64,000 nt of DNA, taken from contig AP026548.1 of assembly GCA_026075535.2 (NCBI GenBank), positions 2,728,001-2,792,000 of the forward strand, given 5' to 3'. The translations under genes were made by a program, and so were the position numbers. Positions 35,298 to 47,000 of the stretch are shown here, one piece after another (position 1 is the stretch's first letter; every line of letters starts with the position of its first letter). Below the pieces are notes generated by a model. That model saw nothing but the letters and a program-made list of their open reading frames with translations, was not told the DNA's origin and did not search any database. Source of the stretch: Tricholoma matsutake. Its lineage: Eukaryota; Basidiomycota; Agaricomycetes; Agaricales; Tricholomataceae.

Positions 35298-38200
35298 TCA
35301 CCCCCTCTCTAAGATGCATCGCCCCGATGCATTCGAAATCGTATACGACCAAAGTCCGTGACTTGAATGCAACGCGGTGCAGCAGTGTGCTGTCGGTGGA
35401 ATTCCTTGATTAACAGAGGGGCATTTATGTCAGACTCTTCGACCCATGAGTTCTCCTCATACCCATAACCCTTCCAATGTACCAAATACTGGAGTTTTCC
35501 TCGACGCAAACGGCTGTCCAAGATTGACTCGACTTCGTATTGGGGTTCTCCCTCGATCACTGTAGGTGGTGGTGGTGGGTGTGAATGGCGTCCCGGGAAC
35601 GGATCTGGGGGAGCTGGAAGCAATTTGACGACATGGAAGATGGGATGGAGTCTGGACATGGAGGCTGGGAGGCATAGACGATAGGCATGTGTTCCAATGC
35701 ACTTGACAATGGGGAAAGGTCCCAAGAAGCGATGAGCGAGTTTCTTGGATGGACATGTAGTGGAGATGTCACTGGAGTCAAGATAAACTCAATCACCAAC
35801 TGTGTACTGAGGGGTTGGGGAGTGGCATTGGTTGTAAAATCGTGCCATGTTGTCCTTCGCCTTTGCTAAGGCTGCCCTTGCCTCCTCCAAGCTATCCCTC
35901 ATGCATTCTGTGAACTCATTCACTGTCTCGATGTGTGAGGGAGTTTGGCGAGGTTCAAATCCCATGCGTGGATGTCGTCCAGTGTCTAAGAGGAAAGGGG
36001 TCTGTTGAGTGGAAGCATGGACATGGTTGTTGTATCCGAACTCGGCCAAAGGAAGGAGATCATCCCAATCGTCCTGGTGTTCATTGACAAAGAGGCAGAT
36101 GTACTGCTCCAGTTCCTGGTTGACTCGCTCTGTCTGGCCATCAGTTTGTGGGTGATAAGCGGTTGAAGCGAGGAGTTTGATCCCCAGGAGTTGGTACAGC
36201 TCACGAGTGAACTCTGCCATGAACTGAGGGCCACGATCCGAGAGGAAGGCACCAGGAAGTCCATGTAATTTCCACATGTGGTGGAGGTAGAGTCGAGCGG
36301 CACCTAGGGCACTGACAGTGGTGTGAGTGGGAATGAAGTGAGCGCGTTTTCCCACTGAGTCAACTGTGCACATCACCGCATCAAACCCGTTTGACTCTGG
36401 CAATTCCACCACAAAGTCGACACTGACGACATCCCAACGACTCTCTGGAACAGGAAGAGGGTGTAGCTCACCAATAGGCTTGCGACGAGGAACCTTGGTG
36501 CATAAGCAAAGGTCACAAGTGCAACAATACTGACCAATGAGCCGTGACATTTGTGGCCACCAATAATTCCGTGAGGTGAGCTCCAAGGTCTTCCAGCGTC
36601 CGGGGTGGCTAGCAATCTGTGAGTCATGGTGTTGGGATATGATGCGCCGGTGAAGGTCTGGGTCATTGGGAACATAGATGCGGTCCCTGAAATACAACAA
36701 GTCCTCCTTTTCAGCCCACTCTGCTGCACGTAAGGAAAGGGTCGATCCCTTCCTCAGTTCTTTAACAGCTCGGGCGACAACATCCTCATGTAAACTGCTA
36801 CGGTTTGCGCGACGAATGTCACGTAGGATGTCCCGCTCCTTGCCCTGGGGTGCGATGCCTTCCAGTGCCCGAATGGTGAACAGGTCTGGCTGCAACAGCA
36901 CAATGTTTTGGTTGTCACCGCTGCCATCCCCATGATCTGCACATTGGGATAGGGCATCAGTCTTCCCCATGCTGCGACCCGGACGGTGGTGCAAGGAGAA
37001 GTCGAATCTAGATAGATACAGGGACCAACGAGCTTGACGACGGTTCAATTTCTTGGCCGTCATGAAGTACTCGAGATTCTTGTGATCTATCCAAATTTCC
37101 ACCTTGTGTTGGGCACCCTCGAGGAAGTGTTGCCACTCCTCAAGCACACGCATTATCACCAACATCTCCTTGTCATGGATCTCGTAGTTTCGCTCTACAG
37201 CACTAAGGCTTTTGGAGTAGAATGCAACAAGATGCCACTTCTGGTCCTCCAGAGACTGCTGAGACAACATGGCACCTGTCACAAAGTCAGAACTGTCGGC
37301 TTCTACACGAAAAGGACGCAAATCGTCAGCAAAGGTAAGGATCAGAGCGGAAGTGACCATCTCCTTAAGCTTTTTGAATGCCTCCTGTTGTGCATTATCC
37401 CACCTCCATGCCTCCTTTCCTGTCAAGTTGAACAGTGGTCGTGCATGATGTGAGAAATCCTTGATAAAACCCCGATAGAAATTGATGAAGCCCAGGAAAG
37501 ACTGCACCTCCTTCTTGTTTGTGGGTGTCGGCCAAGCTGTGACCCCGTTTACCTTGATAGGATCCATCTCCACTTGACCCTCCGAGATAATCAGGCCGAG
37601 GTACTTGATCTTGGTCCTTTCGAACTCGCATTTGTCCTGATGAAGGTAGAGTTTGTACCGTCAAAGTCGCTCTAGGATGAGGCACGTGATGCGACGGTGC
37701 TCTTCAACCGTGTGAGTGAAGATGAGGATGTCGTCGAGATAGATGCAGACAATGCCTTCGAGGATGAGGTCATGGAAGATGTCGTTCATCATGGTCTGAA
37801 AGGTGGCAGGGCTATTAGTAAGGCCAAAGAACATGACAAGCGGTTCAAAAAGACCATGGTTGCTATGAAAGGCTGCCTTCCACTCATCTCCCTCCTTTAT
37901 CCTCACATTATTATAGCCCCAATGGACATCGAGCTTGGTGAAGTATCGGGCTCCATAGAGCTGGTTTACGAGTTCGGAGATGAGGGGTAGTGGGTAGCAA
38001 CTTTTGACCGTGATGTTGTTGAGCCTTCTGTAGTCTTGAACCGGTCGAAGTGAGCCATCCTTCTTCTTGACACAGAAAAAGGGAGAGGCCATGGGTGACT
38101 TTGATGGTCGAATACGTCCAGAGGCCAGGTGCTCGTCGATGAACTGGTCAAGCTGCTGTTGTTCTTCTGGAGAGAGAGGATAGACCTTGCAGGATGAAGG

Positions 38201-40492
38201 GGTTGCGCCGGGGGTGAGTTCGATCACGTGATCCCATGGCTTGCGCGCAGGAAGAGAGTCAAATGACTCCTTGGAGAACACGTCTTCAAACTCATGGAGA
38301 TGAGGGAGTAAGGAGTTAGTAGAGGATTTAGCAGCATTGTTTTTGTGGAAGGCCTCGGCGAGGCGTTGGGATATGTTCAATGTGGCACACACCTCATGCG
38401 ATGAGCGAATCACAGTGTAGAAGATCCGATCACCCTCCTCCACTTCCTCTGGGTCCTCATCATCATCATCCGAGTCCGGCATTAGATCAGGAACCCCTTC
38501 CAATTCCACTTCAGGTATAGGCAGGGGTCCAGCACGACACTTCTGAGTACGTCGTATTGCCGCCTTCTGTCCACGACATTCTTGCCTGGCTTCTGTGAAA
38601 CATGTCCAACAGCGGGATGGACATCGGCTCATGGTAACCTCCCCAGTATGCCAGTCGACCTCTGGGTTATTGTCTTGAAGCCATGGATATCCCAAAATCA
38701 CCTTTTGCTTTCCTAATTGAGTGACAGCAAAAAGGGCATGCTCACTATGATCTTTGTAACAGAGAACCAGGTCTGCAACCTCTCAGATGGCACCAGCTTC
38801 ATTTGGGGATCCATCCACATTATATACAGGTATCGGATGTGAGAGTGAGCAAGTATTTAGGCGATGTTGTTGTACCAGATGGGAATCGATGAAGAGACCA
38901 GTCACACCAGAGTCCAGGAGTGCAGAGACACCAAGTATCTGTCCAGTGTCGGTCGTCTGCAGTTCGATGGCTAGGTTTAAGGAATGTGCAGAGGGAGTGG
39001 ATGCCACAATATACTTGCGTGGTAGTTTACATTCCCATGATTTAGTTTTGGGACATGGAGTAGAAGGAGAGATGGGGAGAGCAGGTACGTCTTTAGCCAA
39101 CTTCGAAGGGTCAGAGAGGGGAGCAGTCACAGAAATGGATTCATTCTCCGGGGATTCAACTGACAAGACTTCAAAGCGGTTATGGACAGGCAGTGAGGGC
39201 GTACGATTCACTTGCTGCAAATAGGAAAATCCTGCTCCTCTACAACTTCCAACTTAATCTCCTCTGCAACTTGATCCTTCGCTTCCTCAACATCTACAAG
39301 CGCCAACAAATCTTGCAGGAGTTCGTCTCGTCCCTCGGGGGTGAGCATGCGGATATCCTGATGATGGGGACACGCTCCAGCCCTGTGTCCAGGTTCCCCA
39401 CAATGGTAGCAGAGATCCAACTTACGTGCATGGCTGCGGGCTGCATCAACATCCATTGGTACTGGGACATTGACGGCTGGTGTGGGAGTTTGACGAACAG
39501 GAATGGGGTTAGGGCAGGGGAGGCTTCGATTGAAGGTGTAGGGCATATGAGTGGTAGTTGGAGCACAGAATGCAGCATTAAACGCCGCATTTGTGAGTCG
39601 GTTCTCATCACAGAGTGAAGCAGCTTCATACCAAGCAAGGATATCATCGTCCGCTGGGCGCCCTTCCAACATCTGTGCAATCTGGTCCTGAATTTCTCGG
39701 TTGAGTCCCCATCAGAACTTCACCACCACTGGTAACCCACTCCCATATCCTGCCATGTCCACCAAATCCTTGAACTCATCAATATAGTCATCCACAGATC
39801 GACGTCCCTGGTGGTAAGTGGATGACTCAAGTCGTGTCACTGCTCGGTGGCATTCATTGAGGGGGCAGAAGTGGCGTACGAACTCAGCTCCAAAGTCACC
39901 CCAAGTGGAGAAAGGTAGAGAACCAAGTTCTTTAGTTTGACGTAGGATATGGTCCACATAGAGATAGGCGCGTTCAGATTTCATGTATGTGAAGGCCCAA
40001 TAAATTTTTGCAGCCTCATCGACGAATTGATGCGACTGGAGACTAATGTATAACTCACAGGAATTAAGGAATGCACGTCCCTGCGCACATGCACCATTAA
40101 ATTCAGTGGGGGGGGATGGTTTGATCTGGGCACGTTCCTTAGTGGACGTGTTTGGCAAAACATTGTTGTTGGGTGCGCTTGGAGTCATAAAGGGGGAACT
40201 ATTGGTCGTAGGGTTAGCCTGGAGGGTCCTAATGAAGTTTTCAATCGTAGATTTAAGCGAGTCGATTTGCACGTGCATTCCAGAAACATCGCTTTCAAGT
40301 GCATCGAAGCGTTCTGATGCGTCCATGTCGCTAGGGAGCGCATTTGGTGAAAATGGCGGCGTAATAAAGGTGAGATTATCTGGAACGGTGTGTAGGGACT
40401 CTGTGGAGCTTTGGGAAGTGTCGTCCAGTCCGTACCTGCCTATCTTGGGCAGCGCGTTCACGATTTTTGGGCCTTAGGGGAGAGTTTTCTAC

Positions 40493-40918
40493 TATAAGGG
40501 CAACCTAAGCCTCTAGCAAAGGGAAATCCGAAGTTAAAATTATACTACATAATACAGGTATTGGGGACACACCTAGCAAAGGGAAATACAAAGAGAAAAC
40601 TCTAAGGATCCCCTTGCTGATGCCCAGTATATGTGAAGACGACAAAAATCAAATATAATCTAAAAATAGAAAAAGGTGGAGATAGGCGGATCAAGGCCGC
40701 TGAATGACATCATACCAAGGGGTATGTGTTGGAAGGGGTCCTCTGCCTCTAAATATAAAAGTTTCAACATGTACAAACATGATAGCAAGGGAAAATTAGT
40801 AATAAAATCCGGAAAAATCATAGAAAATGAAGAATAGAAGGAAATGAGGTGGGGAAAAATATAGGACGAACATAAAAAATAGGAACAACACACAGGGCAC
40901 CCCCCTAGTCACCTTACA
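40493..40918 (-). repeat. 5' LTR of copy C
   Basis: 426 bases. The primer-binding region GGGGAGAGTTTTCT lies just inside it at about 40477-40490. Confidence 0.85.
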
Positions 40919-41109
40919 CCCTAGCTGTAAGTCTAACTAAACCCCAGGTAGGTTGTAAGGAACATGTTGTCTCTTCCCTGTGCAGCGTATATAGTCTGCT
41001 CCAACACCCATTGGGTTCCCTTCCCTGTTCAATCCTTCCCTTATCAACTTCTACTGCCTGGGTATGACTGGAAATCTGACAACTTCCTTCGTTCAGCTCA
41101 GAACTTAAC
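40919..41109. repeat. Retrotransposon LTR debris
   Basis: The start should be the continuation of the copia LTR split by copy C. From about 41010 to 41109 (ending AACTTAACA) it resembles the end of the solo LTR at 26452-27035, for example TTCTACTGCCTGGGTATGACTGG against TTCTATCATCTGGGTACGACTGG. Confidence 0.4.
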
Positions 41110-42355
41110 AGATACTGGAATTTGCTCATACAGGCCAGGGCTTTCTCTGATATCCAAAAACTTCCATCATCTTTGTTATTTTCCATGTTTCAGGGCAAGT
41201 GGCCCACTTCTGAGGCTTTTATCATTTTGGATGGGCCACAATCAAAATTGCTCTAGAACAACAAATATAACATGGACCGACTACAGGTGCAACATACATC
41301 CTCCCAACTCCCCTGTCCACTGTTTGACCATGTGTAATCAAAGTGAGAGGCTTCCCCTCTGTGCTAGAACGGCAATATGTCCTTAGGTGGCCCATTACCT
41401 GCATAGCGACAGTACTGTGAACATGAATGATGCCCAAGGACCATGAAATTCATGTAGGAGATAGCATATATGTGTGCATGGGTGCATGCAAGCACATGCA
41501 ATTGGTGCACATAAGAGTGCAAAAATGCACAAGTGAGCATGCACCATTAACAAAATGAAGAAAGAAAGAGATAAATGGAATAAATACTGGAAATGGAGTT
41601 CCCCTGACAATGCCAAAACTGGATGTAACCAGACACAGTTCAGTCTGGTTATGGTCTTTTTGTCAGTTAAAGCAACTGGACCTGAAGATTGAAATAATGT
41701 CCTGTAAGCTCCTTTCTTTCAATGTTTACCTTCACACCTAACCATTATATGTTTATGACCTCTAGCTCTAGACATGTTCTTATATTGTACATAACCCCCT
41801 TTCACTCTGATTAACCCAATACTAAGCCCCTTTTCAGATGGCATCACTGCAGCCACCATTGGCTTAATCCTCAACTACCTCCTCCTTGGCCTACTCTGCA
41901 GATCATGCATTCTATCTACACTCTTTTGAGATCCTCCTTGCATGTACTGTCATCTTTGTATGTCTGTTCTTACTTTCATCTTTTTGGGGTGTTTGCTCAC
42001 TGGGAACTGCACTTGCAGGACATGGGGATCAACTGTCAAAGAAGTCAAACTTATCACATTCTTGATCAAAGGTCAGTTATTTCATGTACCTTACCTAAAC
42101 ATCTGCTAACCCTACACATCAACTCTTGTGCAGTTTCTCAAATCTGGCAACACTTCAAACTATCCTTTATCATCTGCTTTGTATGCATCACCATTAATGG
42201 CTATGTTCTCCATTGATCTTGTTCCCTTGGAATAGCAGATACCTGGCCACTCATCATCCCACTCTTGCTTACCATGGGGTCTCACATTCTTTTGCTTATA
42301 TGATATGTAGTGCTTTTGAGAGTGAGATTGAGATTTGACTGCTATGTGTAGATTG
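41110..42355. other. Spacer between gypsy copies C and E, no gene recognised
   Basis: Mostly AT-rich with short open frames. The plus-strand piece 41905-42216 looks slightly protein-like but carries no firm motif. The intact gypsy copy E is inserted at its right edge (duplicated GATTG). Confidence 0.35.
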
Positions 42356-42781
42356 TGTAAGGGGACTAAGGGGGTGCCCTGTGTGTTTTTCCTATTTTTT
42401 ATGTTCGTCCCATATTTTTCCCCACCTCATTTCCTTCTATTCTTCATTTTCTATGATTTTTCCGGATTTTATTACTAATTTTCCCTTGCTATCATGTTTG
42501 TATATGTTGACACTTTTATATTTAGAGGCGGAGTACCCCTTCCGACACATACCCCTTGGTATGATGTCATTCGGCGGCCTTGATCCGCCTATCTCCGCCT
42601 TTTTCTATTTTTAGGTTATATTTGATTTTTGTCGTCTTCACATATACTGGGCATCAGCAAGGGGATCCTTAGAGTTTTCTCTTCGGATTTCCCTTTGCTA
42701 GGTGCGCCCCCAATGCCTGTATTATGTAGTATAATTTTAACTTCGGATTTCCCTTTGCTAGAGGCTTAGGTTGCCCTTATA
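42356..42781 (+). repeat. 5' LTR of copy E
   Basis: Starts TGTAAGGGGACTAAGG and ends TTGCCCTTATA. Contains two direct copies of CTTCGGATTTCCCTTTGCTAG about 64 bases apart. AGAGTTTTCT at 42671-42680 is the likely start of the transcript if the element self-primes (see the primer-binding site). Confidence 0.95.
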
Positions 42782-42783
42782 GT

Positions 42784-42793
42784 AGAAAACTCT
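42784..42793 (+). promoter_or_regulatory. Primer-binding site, likely self-priming type
   Basis: AGAAAACTCT begins two bases after the 5' LTR. It is the exact complement of AGAGTTTTCT inside the LTR (42671-42680). In Tf1-type elements the first bases of the mRNA fold back onto such a site to prime reverse transcription. I did not compare it with tRNA 3' ends systematically. Confidence 0.55.
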
Positions 42794-42947
42794 CCCCTAA
42801 GGCCCGAAAATCGCGAACGCGCTGCCCAAAATAGGCAGGTACGGACTGGACGACGCTTCCCAAAGCTCCACAGAGTCCCTACACACCGTTCCAGATACTC
42901 TCGCCTTTATTGCGCCGCCATTTTCGCCAAACGCGCTCCCTAGCGAC

Positions 42948-44066
42948 ATGGACGCATCAGAACGCTTCGACGCGCTTGAAAGCGATGTTTCCGGAATGCG
43001 CGCGCAAATCGACTCGCTTAAATCTACGATTGAAAACTTCGTTAGGACCCTCCAGGCTAACCCTACGACTAATAGTTCCCCCTTCACGACTCCAAGCGCA
43101 CCCAACAACGATGTTTTGCCAAACGCGTCCACTAAGGAACGTGCCCAGATCAAACCGTCCCCCCCCGCCGAATTTAATGGTGCACGTGCGCAGGGACGTG
43201 CATTCCTTAATTCCTGTGAGTTATACATTAGTCTCCAGTCGCATCAATTCGTCGATGAGGCTGCAAAAATTTATTGGGCCTTCACATACATGAAATCTGA
43301 ACGCGCCTATCTCTATGTGGACCGTATCCTACGTCAAACTAAAGAACTCGGTTCTCTACCTTTCTCCACTTGGGGTGACTTTCGAGCTGAGTTTGTACGC
43401 CACTTCTGCCCCCTCAATGAACGCCACCGAGCAGTGACACGACTTGAGTCATCCACTTACCACCAGGGACGTCGATCCGTGGACGACTATATCGATGAGT
43501 TCAAGGATTTGGTGGACATGGCAGGGTATGGGAGTGGGTTACCAGTGGTGGTGAAGTTCCGACGGGGGCTCAACCGAGAAATTCAGGACCAGATTGCACA
43601 GATGTTGGAAGGGCGCCCAGCGGACGATGATATCCTTGCTTGGTATGAAGCTGCTTCACTCTGTGACGAGAACCGACTCACAAATGCGGCATTTAATGCT
43701 GCATTCCGTGCTCCAACTACCACTCATACACCCTACACCTTCAATCGAAGCCTCCCCCGCCCTAACCCCATTCCTGCTCGTCAAACTCCCACACCAGCCG
43801 TCAATGTCCCAGTACCAATGGATGTTGATGCGGCCCGCAGCCGTGCACGTAAGTTGGATCTCTGCTACCGTTGTGGGGAACCTGGACATAGGGCTGGAGC
43901 GTGTCCCCATCGTCAGGATATCCGCATGCTCACCCCCGAGGGACGAGACGAACTCCTGCAAGATCTGTTGGCACTTGTAGATGTTGAGGAAGCGAAGGAT
44001 CAAGTTGCAGAGGAGGTTAAGCTGGAAGTTGTAGAGGAGCAGGATTTTCCTATTCGCAGCGAGTGA
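42948..44066 (+). CDS. gag: Gag polyprotein of copy E
   Basis: 372 residues from the first ATG after the 5' LTR. Residues 1-45 look coiled-coil-like (LESDVSGMRAQIDSLKSTIE). Residues about 70-240 form the retrotransposon Gag core, with FVDEAAKIYWAFTYMKSERA, LPFSTWGDFRAEFVRHF and VDDYIDEFKDLVDMAGYG. A CCHC zinc knuckle (CYRCGEPGHRAGAC, residues 306-319) binds RNA. The acidic tail (VEEAKDQVAEEVKLEVVEEQD) precedes the stop. It forms the virus-like particle in the cytoplasm that packages element RNA. The stop overlaps pol, which lies in the -1 frame. Copies A and C encode damaged versions. Confidence 0.95.
   Translation: MDASERFDALESDVSGMRAQIDSLKSTIENFVRTLQANPTTNSSPFTTPSAPNNDVLPNASTKERAQIKPSPPAEFNGARAQGRAFLNSCELYISLQSHQFVDEAAKIYWAFTYMKSERAYLYVDRILRQTKELGSLPFSTWGDFRAEFVRHFCPLNERHRAVTRLESSTYHQGRRSVDDYIDEFKDLVDMAGYGSGLPVVVKFRRGLNREIQDQIAQMLEGRPADDDILAWYEAASLCDENRLTNAAFNAAFRAPTTTHTPYTFNRSLPRPNPIPARQTPTPAVNVPVPMDVDAARSRARKLDLCYRCGEPGHRAGACPHRQDIRMLTPEGRDELLQDLLALVDVEEAKDQVAEEVKLEVVEEQDFPIRSE
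44021..44066 (+). promoter_or_regulatory. Gag-pol overlap, candidate -1 frameshift window
   Basis: The pol frame opens after TAA at 44018-44020 and gag ends at 44064-44066, leaving 46 bases shared. Pol has no ATG near its start, so pol is probably reached by a -1 shift. TTTT at 44045-44048 would let a Phe tRNA slip back one base; no classic XXXYYYZ heptamer was found. Confidence 0.45.
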
Positions 44067-47000
44067 ATCGTACGCCCTCACTGCCTGTCCATAACCGCTT
44101 TGAAGTCTTGTCAGTTGAATCCCTGGAGAATGAATCCATTTCTGTGACCGCTCCCCTCTCTGACCCTTCGAAGTTGGCTAAAGACGTACCTGCTCTCCCC
44201 ATCTCTCCTTCTACTCCACGTCCCAAAATTAAATCATGGGAGCGTAAACTACCACGCAAGTATATTGTGGCATCCACTCCCTCTGCACATTCCTTAAACC
44301 TAGCCATCGAACTGCAGACGACCGACACTGGACAGATACTCGGTGTTTCTGCGCTCCTGGACTCTGGTGCGACTGGTCTCTTCATCGATTCCCATCTGGT
44401 ACAACAACATCGTCTAAATACTCGCTCACTCTCACGTCCGATACCTGTATATAACGTGGATGGATCCCCAAATGAAGCTGGTGCCATCCGAGAGGTTGCA
44501 GACCTGGTTCTCCGTTACAAAGATCATAGTGAGCGTGCCCTTTTTGCTGTCACTCAATTAGGAAAGCAAAAGGCGATTTTGGGATATCCATGGCTTCGAG
44601 ACCATAACCCAGAGGTCGACTGGCGCACCGGGGAGGTTACCATGAGCCGATGTCCATCCCGCTGTCGGACGTGTTTCACAGAAGCCAGGCAAGAACGTCG
44701 TGGACAGAAGGCGGCAATACGACGAACTCAGAAGTGTCGTGCTGGACCCCTGCCTATACCTGAAGTGGAATTGGAAGGGGTTCCTGATCTAATGCCGGAC
44801 TCGGATGATGATGATGAGGACCCAGAGGAAGTGGAGGAGGGTGATCGGATCTTCTACACTGCGATTTGCTCGTCGCATGAGGTGTGTGCCACATCGAACA
44901 TATCCCAACGCCTCGCCGAGGCCTTCCACAAAAACAACGCTGCTAAATCCTCTACTAACTCCTTACTCCCTCATCTCCATGAGTTTGAAGACGTGTTCTC
45001 CAAGGAGTCATTCGACTCTCTTCCTGCGCGTAAGCCATGGGATCACGCGATCGAACTCACCCCCGGCGCAACCCCTTCATCCTGCAAGGTCTATCCTCTC
45101 TCTCCGGAGGAACAACGGCAGCTTGACCAGTTCATCGACGAGCACCTGGCCTCTGGACGTATTCGACCATCGAAGTCACCCATGGCCTCTCCCTTTTTCT
45201 TCGTCAAGAAGAAGGATGGCTCACTTCGACCGGTTCAAGACTACAGAAGACTCAACAACATCACGGTCAAAAATCGCTACCCACTACCCCTCATCTCCGA
45301 ACTCGTAAACCAGCTCCGTGGAGCCCGATACTTCACCAAGCTCGATGTCCGTTGGGGCTATAATAATGTGAGGATAAAGGAGGGAGATGAGTGGAAGGCA
45401 GCCTTTCGTACCAACCGTGGTCTTTTTGAACCGCTTGTCATGTTCTTTGGCCTTACTAATAGCCCTGCCACCTTTCAGACCATGATGAACGACATCTTCC
45501 ATGACCTCATCCTCGAAGGCGTTGTCTGCATCTATCTCGACGACATCCTCATCTTCACTCGCACGGTTGAAGAGCACCGTCGCATCACGCGCCTCGTCCT
45601 AGAGCGACTTCGACGGTACAAACTCTACCTTCGTCAGGACAAATGCGAGTTCGAAAGGACCAAGATCGAGTACCTCGGCCTGATTATCTCGGAGGGTCAA
45701 GTGGAGATGGATCCTATCAAGGTAAATGGGGTCACAGCTTGGCCTACGCCCACGAACAAGAAGGAGGTGCAGTCTTTCCTGGGCTTCATCAATTTTTATC
45801 GGCGTTTTATCAAGGATTTCTCACATCATGCACGACCGCTGTTCGACTTGACAGGAAAGGAGGCATGGAGGTGGGATAATGCACAACAGGAGGCGTTCGA
45901 AAAGCTTAAGGAGATGGTCACTTCCGCTCCGATCCTTACCTTTGCTGACGATTCGCGTCCTTTTCGTGTAGAAGCCGACAGTTCTGACTTTGCGACGGGC
46001 GCTGTGTTGTCTCAGCAGTCTCCGGAGGACCAGAAGTGGCATCCTGTTGCGTTCTACTCCAAAAGCCTTAGTGCTGTAGAGAGAAACTACGAGATCCATG
46101 ACAAGGAGATGTTGGCGATAATGCGTGCGCTTGAGGAGTGGCGACACTTCCTCGAGGGTGCCCAACACAAGGTGGAAATTTGGACGGATCACAAGAACCT
46201 CGAGTACTTCATGACGGCCAAGAAATTGAACCGTCGTCAAGCTCGTTGGTCCCTGTATCTATCTAGATTTGACTTCTCCTTGCACCACCGTCCGGGTCGC
46301 AGCATGGGGAAGACCGATGCCCTATCCCGACGTGCAGACCATGGGGATGGCAGCGGTGACAACCAAAACATTGTGCTGTTGCAGCCAGACCTGTTCACCA
46401 TTCGGGCACTGGAAGGCATTGTACCCCAGGGCGAGGAGCGGGACATTCTACGTGACATTCGTCGCGCAAACCGTAGCGGTTTACATGAGGATGTTGTCGC
46501 CCGAGCTGTTAAAGAACTGAGGAAGGGATCGACCCTTTCCTTACGTGCGGCAGAGTGGGCTGAAAAGGAGGACTTGTTGTATTTCAGGGATCGCATCTAT
46601 GTTCCCAATGACCCAGACCTTCGCCGGCGCATCATATCCCAACACCATGACTCACAGATTGCTGGCCACCCCGGACGCTGGAAGACCTTGGAGCTCACCT
46701 CACGGAACTATTGGTGGCCACAAATGTCACGGCTCATTGGTCAGTATTGTCGCACTTGTGACCTTTGCTTACGCACCAAGGTCCCTCGTCGCAAGCCTAT
46801 TGGTGAGCTACACCCTCTTCCTGTTCCAGAGAGTCGTTGGGATGTCGTCAGCGTCGACTTTGTGGTGGAATTGCCAGAGTCAAACGGGTTTGATGCGGTG
46901 ATGTGCACAGTTGACTCAGTGGGAAAACGCGCTCACTTCATCCCCACTCACACCACTGTCAGTGCCCTAGGTGCCGCTCGACTCTACCTCCACCACGTGT

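Larger units (their letters stand above)
34501..40918 (-). mobile_element. Gypsy/chromovirus copy C with a tandem extra LTR
   Basis: Flanked by perfect CCCTA duplications (34496-34500 and 40919-40923). Plus-strand order is a 9-bp TATAAGGGC stub, LTR 34510-34934, a second shortened LTR to 35297, the internal region, and the 5' LTR 40493-40918. Pol and gag read almost whole on the minus strand: gag 40461-39208, protease 39220-38786, protease to RT (38701-37664), RT thumb through integrase (37573-35792), and C-terminal chromodomain to 35309. Four of the stops separating these blocks (35789-35791, 37661-37663, 38783-38785, 39712-39714) replace CGA codons of copy E. Catalytic boxes are kept. Of the three decayed copies it is the closest to copy E. 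Confidence 0.85.

Noticed and set aside
41905..42216. Possible tyrosine-recombinase-like fragment
   Set aside because: A faint resemblance to Agaricomycete tyrosine-recombinase proteins (LGTALAG-like segment) was seen in one frame, but no catalytic Arg/His/Tyr motif could be placed and stops are frequent.
42381..42614. Conserved 77-codon frame inside every gypsy LTR
   Set aside because: It is present wherever the LTR is and overlaps the regulatory region; conservation is explained by the repeat itself, and the predicted peptide is low-complexity hydrophobic.
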